A DNA stretch of 33,908 nt from LB3-1 sp036401895. GTDB lineage: Bacteria; Chloroflexota; Chloroflexia; Chloroflexales; Kallotenuaceae. Position numbers and translations under genes: made by a program. The stretch covers positions 1 to 33,908 of the forward strand of contig DASWTW010000178.1 of the NCBI GenBank assembly GCA_036401895.1, written 5' to 3'. How positions within the stretch are numbered: the stretch's first letter is position 1; each line of letters opens with the position of its first letter. The notes below the pieces were generated by a model. It was given only the letters and a program-made list of their open reading frames with translations. It ran no database searches and was not told the origin of the DNA. Below are positions 30,287-33,908 of this stretch, piece after piece.

Positions 30287-33200
30287 CTAACCCTGAAGCA
30301 CCGGGAAGTACAAGATCGACTCTGCAACCACGATTGCGATCGTGTTGCGCGTCGTGTCGAATGTGCCGGCCCCCGTGACGGTCGCGGTGTTGGAGTAAAC
30401 ATCGCCCGCATTACCGCTATCGACGCGCACTCGGAAGATAAGCGTGGTTGCGCCGGCTTTACCGCCTGACGCCGCCGGGATGCTCACATTCCAGCTCAGC
30501 GTCTGCCCGCTGATCGTCGGATTGTTCCCCGAAACCATGCCCAGATAGGTCAGGTTTTGCGGCAGTTGATCCTGAACTGTCGCGTTAAGCGCCGTGGTGT
30601 TGGTATTGGCCAGCGAGATGATATAGCGGATCTCGTCGCCGATGCGAACGATGCGGCGGTTGACGTCTTTGCCGATCGATGGCTGCGCGGGACAGACGAC
30701 CACCGATGCATTTTGCACGCCGTCCTTGCGCGGGATCGCACCATCCGGGCTGCTGGCCTGCTCGACGGTGATAAACTCACCCCAGACCTGCCCGACCTGA
30801 ATCTCGACCTCGAACACGACCTGCGAGCCGAACGCGTTGGCAGGCTTGGCCGGAATCGTCTGATTGAGCCAGGTGAGCTTGGTCGCGCCGGTGTTGTCGG
30901 TGATCACCCGTGGCTGGGGCGTGGTGCCAAGCTGCTGGACGTAGTTCAAGCCGAAGGGCAGCGTCGCCGTAATGTTGGTGCCGGTGTAGGCATGCGTGTT
31001 CGTGTTCACCACCACCAGCCGATAGGTGCGCTTATCACCTGGCTTGGCACAGTTCGTCTGGACGATCTCAGGCGCGATCGTAATCAGCGGCGCGACGCTA
31101 ACCGCTTTCATCGAATAGGTGACGCCCGTACCGCCCTCGTTGACTGTGATACAGCCGCTCTTGCAGGTTCCGGCGATGCCGTCGACACTGGCGATGAGCC
31201 AGTTCTCATGGTTGCCGACAATGTTTCCCGACAGCGCGATAAACTTGATCGTTGTTGTCGCGTTGCTGGCGATTAGCGGGATTGTCCACGAAAGCTTGGT
31301 TCTGCCGTCGGCGCGCTGCGACTGGGTCGGCGAAACCTTGTAGGCGCTTGACGCATCCATGCTCACAAAGCTAAAGCCCTGCGGCAGCATATCGTCGACT
31401 ACCACGTTGGCGACGGAGCCGTCGGGATTGGCGTTCCTGATCGTCAGCGTGTACATGTGCCGGTCGCTGAGGCTAATCGTGGTCCGATCGACGGTCTTGG
31501 AGTATTCCAGCCGGATGCAGCTCACCCTGACGCGAACGCGAGGAACCGGCTGAATGATGCCGATCGTGCCGCCGCCAATATCCGCCCGGAACAAAACCTC
31601 GTTATCGTAGCCGGTGGTATCGCAGGGATCGGGCAGTTTGGCAACGATCACCACCTGGATCTGCTGCCCCGGCCCGACGTCGACGAGCGGCCACTGGACT
31701 ACGCTCGCGGCAATACTGGACGGCTGGGCGTAGCCGCTGATCTGGCGCACATACACGAACTTGTCGAGGTAATCGTACAGACCGACGTGGAACGTGGTCG
31801 ACTCGCGGTTGGTGAGCGTCAGCGTAAACTGGACTTCTTCGCCAGGACCGGCGCTGGTCTTGTTCGCAGTCTTCTTGACCTCGATCTGCGGATTGATCTT
31901 GACGCAGACGTGATCCGGCGCATAGGTGATGTCTTCCTGACCGATCGACGCTTCTACCTCGTTACAATACTCGACATAATTGAAGCCGTCGACCTGGAGC
32001 GCGTAGCGGATGCGGATCGTGCCGCCGGCCGGAATATCCAGGCCCTGCCAGACCATAATGCCGCCCGGACCGTTCGAGAACGAGTCGGGAGCGCGTGGCT
32101 GGCCGTTGAGCGTGCCGCTGCCTGGAACATACGCGAAATTAGCGCCCAGCTCATTCGGCATAGTATCGGTCAGCGTCACATCGATCGCATCGGTGACGCC
32201 GGCATTGGTAATATCGACGATATATGGGAACTGCTGACCTTTGGTGACAATATAGTTGCCGCCGATATTGGTGTCAGGATCGGCGTCGGTATATTTCTTG
32301 ACCGTCAGCCGTGGCTTGAGGCTCACTTTACCGTTTTTAGCCTTGATACACGCCGCAGGAACACCGGCCGGCGCGATGATCTGCGCGCTGCCGTCGCCGT
32401 CCGAGTTGTAGCCGGCGCGCACCTTGATTGAGAAGGTTTTCTCGGTAGCCGTGGTTTTCGAGCCCGCGTTGATCGAAAATGTCCACGTGACACGGCCGCC
32501 AGGCGTCGAGCCGTTGGGCGCGGATGTCGCCGTGGGATTGGCGGAGCCGGCGACATAGTAGCCGTTGGGCTGAATATCGTAGTTGAGCTGCACGCCGTTC
32601 AGGGTCTGGTTCCAGAAATTCTGCACGACGATCGTGATCGTGGCCTCGTTGCCGTACACAACGCTCGACGGCGTGGCGGCAACCGATTTGATCACCAGCG
32701 GCGTGGCAACGTCGACGCTGGCCGCGTCACCGGGAACAGTGTAGCGCGACGCGCCATTCAGCGGCATCTCGTTGCTGGTCACGGTGTAGGTTCGGTTGTT
32801 GACCCGATCGCACCCGACGTTGTTGTCGATCTTGCGGAAGACCAGGCGGAACTCCATGACCTGGCCGACGGCAAGGTTGGGGATCGTCCAGGTGATGTTG
32901 GTGCTGGTAGCACTGCCGGTGGGCGTTGCCGAAACCAGATCCGCGCCCAGCGGGAACGTGTCGGTCAGCGTGACATTGGTCGCGGCGATCGCGTCGGCGC
33001 GGCGCTGGCCGTTGTTCACATCGCCGGGGCCGGTCGCGTTGCCGAGCGTAATCACAAACTCGACGGTATCGACCACCGGATAGACTTTGTCGGTGCTGGT
33101 CGGGGCTTTGGTAAGCGCAAAGACCGGCCCGATAATCATCGTGTTGGCAGTATCATCGCTGGTGGGCGTGGTCTGGGTGCTGGTCAGATACAGCTTGGCC

Positions 33201-33908
33201 GAGCTGGAGGGCCGAGAGATTGTCTCGCCGGTGCGCGGATATTTCGTGGCGTTGCTGCGCAGGTGTATGCTAAATCTGCCGCTCTGGCCGTTGCTGAGCG
33301 TGCCCAGCCGGACGCGCATCGTGACGCTGGTGCCGGTCAGGGCTGGTGCCCGGATCACTTCGATATTCGGTCCCACGATGCTGTTGGGCAACAAACCACA
33401 GTTGGCAATATCCGGGTCCGGCGCGGCGGGGCAATGCTGGAGCACGCTGCTGCTGGTCGTCTTATTGATCGTGGCGTTGGCCCAGATCAGATCGATCTCT
33501 ACGCCAGTCACCGACGAGCTGCCAGTGTTGGTATAGGCATAGGTATAGGTGATGAAATTGCTGGCGCGGATGGTATCGGGCGCTGAAACATCCAGCCCGA
33601 CCACGCCCTGCACGCCGCTGGGCTGCATCTCGTTGGTGGACTCATCCAGGGGCGCGTAGGTCTCGGCGGTCTCCGCAGCATCGGCAGGTGCGGCTTCATC
33701 GGTGACAATTGCGGTCGCTTCGGCCTCTGGCGTTTCCTGAGCTGGGGCGTCGGCTGGGCTGCCAATCACCGCTTTCGCATCGAAGCGCCGGGGATCGGGT
33801 TGATCCTGGGCGGGCGGCAGCGATTCGGCGCTGGGGGGAGGTGTTTGATCCTGAGCGTGTGACGGCGCGGGAGCAACTGATGTCAGCACCATCAGCAGGA
33901 GCAGGGCA
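30287..33908 (-). CDS. Large secreted DUF11 repeat protein, partial at its N-terminus (beyond right edge)
   Basis: The open frame continues to the right edge: ALLLLMVLTSVAPAPSHA precedes QDQTPPP, so the ATG at 33892 lies inside a signal peptide and the true start is outside. The visible 1206 residues begin with an acidic, Ala/Pro-rich stretch. At least five DUF11 (Ig-like conserved repeat) domains follow, starting for example at LTVKKYTDADPD, IEVKKTANKTSAGPGEE, LEYSKTVDRTTISLSD and PSIGKDVNRRIVRIGDE. Each holds a phrase of the type VTLTDTMP or VVVDDMLPQGF. Such proteins are extracellular or wall/sheath components and adhesins. The protein ends ILYFPVLQG, a short hydrophobic tail that recalls C-terminal tails I remember from other Chloroflexota secreted proteins. 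A strong terminator follows. Confidence 0.88.
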   Translation of the reverse strand, partial: ALLLLMVLTSVAPAPSHAQDQTPPPSAESLPPAQDQPDPRRFDAKAVIGSPADAPAQETPEAEATAIVTDEAAPADAAETAETYAPLDESTNEMQPSGVQGVVGLDVSAPDTIRASNFITYTYAYTNTGSSSVTGVEIDLIWANATINKTTSSSVLQHCPAAPDPDIANCGLLPNSIVGPNIEVIRAPALTGTSVTMRVRLGTLSNGQSGRFSIHLRSNATKYPRTGETISRPSSSAKLYLTSTQTTPTSDDTANTMIIGPVFALTKAPTSTDKVYPVVDTVEFVITLGNATGPGDVNNGQRRADAIAATNVTLTDTFPLGADLVSATPTGSATSTNITWTIPNLAVGQVMEFRLVFRKIDNNVGCDRVNNRTYTVTSNEMPLNGASRYTVPGDAASVDVATPLVIKSVAATPSSVVYGNEATITIVVQNFWNQTLNGVQLNYDIQPNGYYVAGSANPTATSAPNGSTPGGRVTWTFSINAGSKTTATEKTFSIKVRAGYNSDGDGSAQIIAPAGVPAACIKAKNGKVSLKPRLTVKKYTDADPDTNIGGNYIVTKGQQFPYIVDITNAGVTDAIDVTLTDTMPNELGANFAYVPGSGTLNGQPRAPDSFSNGPGGIMVWQGLDIPAGGTIRIRYALQVDGFNYVEYCNEVEASIGQEDITYAPDHVCVKINPQIEVKKTANKTSAGPGEEVQFTLTLTNRESTTFHVGLYDYLDKFVYVRQISGYAQPSSIAASVVQWPLVDVGPGQQIQVVIVAKLPDPCDTTGYDNEVLFRADIGGGTIGIIQPVPRVRVRVSCIRLEYSKTVDRTTISLSDRHMYTLTIRNANPDGSVANVVVDDMLPQGFSFVSMDASSAYKVSPTQSQRADGRTKLSWTIPLIASNATTTIKFIALSGNIVGNHENWLIASVDGIAGTCKSGCITVNEGGTGVTYSMKAVSVAPLITIAPEIVQTNCAKPGDKRTYRLVVVNTNTHAYTGTNITATLPFGLNYVQQLGTTPQPRVITDNTGATKLTWLNQTIPAKPANAFGSQVVFEVEIQVGQVWGEFITVEQASSPDGAIPRKDGVQNASVVVCPAQPSIGKDVNRRIVRIGDEIRYIISLANTNTTALNATVQDQLPQNLTYLGMVSGNNPTISGQTLSWNVSIPAASGGKAGATTLIFRVRVDSGNAGDVYSNTATVTGAGTFDTTRNTIAIVVAESILYFPVLQG

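Noticed and set aside
1..33908. tRNA, rRNA and insertion sequences
   Set aside because: No cloverleaf with a GTTCGA-type T-loop, no rRNA-like stretch and no transposase frame was seen on either strand.

Overview
The window is a high-GC bacterial chromosome segment (roughly 60% GC by eye). The many secreted repeat proteins (subtilases with RCC1-like tails, DUF11 repeats), the gene mix and the short dispersed repeats best fit a filamentous Chloroflexota (class Chloroflexia). That assignment is inferred from gene content only; there is no rRNA or tRNA gene in the window.

Region 1 (1-6457, all minus strand) holds the end of a surface-polysaccharide cluster (a SAM methyltransferase cut by the left edge, translationally coupled to a Wzx-like flippase), an isocitrate/isopropylmalate-type dehydrogenase with a strong terminator, and a GH38 alpha-mannosidase whose 3' end has absorbed intergenic-type repeat DNA in frame. 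Region 2 (6458-8703) is a visibly AT-richer two-gene cassette on the plus strand: an OLD/RecF-like AAA ATPase overlapping a TOPRIM-like DUF4276-type protein. It is probably a horizontally acquired defence module and is the best candidate for an undescribed system. Region 3 (8741-15346) is metabolic: a GntR regulator coupled to an SHMT-fold PLP enzyme, transcribed from a promoter whose 17-bp spacer is almost entirely a 16-bp palindromic operator; a divergent MhqO/MhqD-like pair (double-VOC dioxygenase and serine hydrolase); then xylulokinase and ribokinase converging almost stop to stop.

Region 4 (15483-27659, minus) is a paralogous family of four secreted S8 subtilases with I9 propeptides. 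Each carries a C-terminal array of 37-residue RCC1-like repeats (7, 14, 13 and 14 copies by my count), in 111-bp DNA units that show signs of recent duplication. An FAD-dependent monooxygenase sits between the first and second copies. Region 5 (27786-33908, minus) has a Tat-exported vanadium haloperoxidase-like protein, a strikingly AT-rich spacer of several hundred bases, and a very large secreted DUF11 repeat protein that runs off the right edge. Regions 4 and 5 together look like an extracellular or cell-surface gene neighbourhood.

Promoters recognisable by sequence include three with a common extended -10 (TATGC followed by a TACAAT or CATAAT hexamer) in front of unrelated genes. Intrinsic terminators were found after the dehydrogenase, the AAA/TOPRIM pair, the MhqOD-like pair and the DUF11 gene. 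No CRISPR array, tRNA, rRNA, insertion sequence or replication origin was seen.
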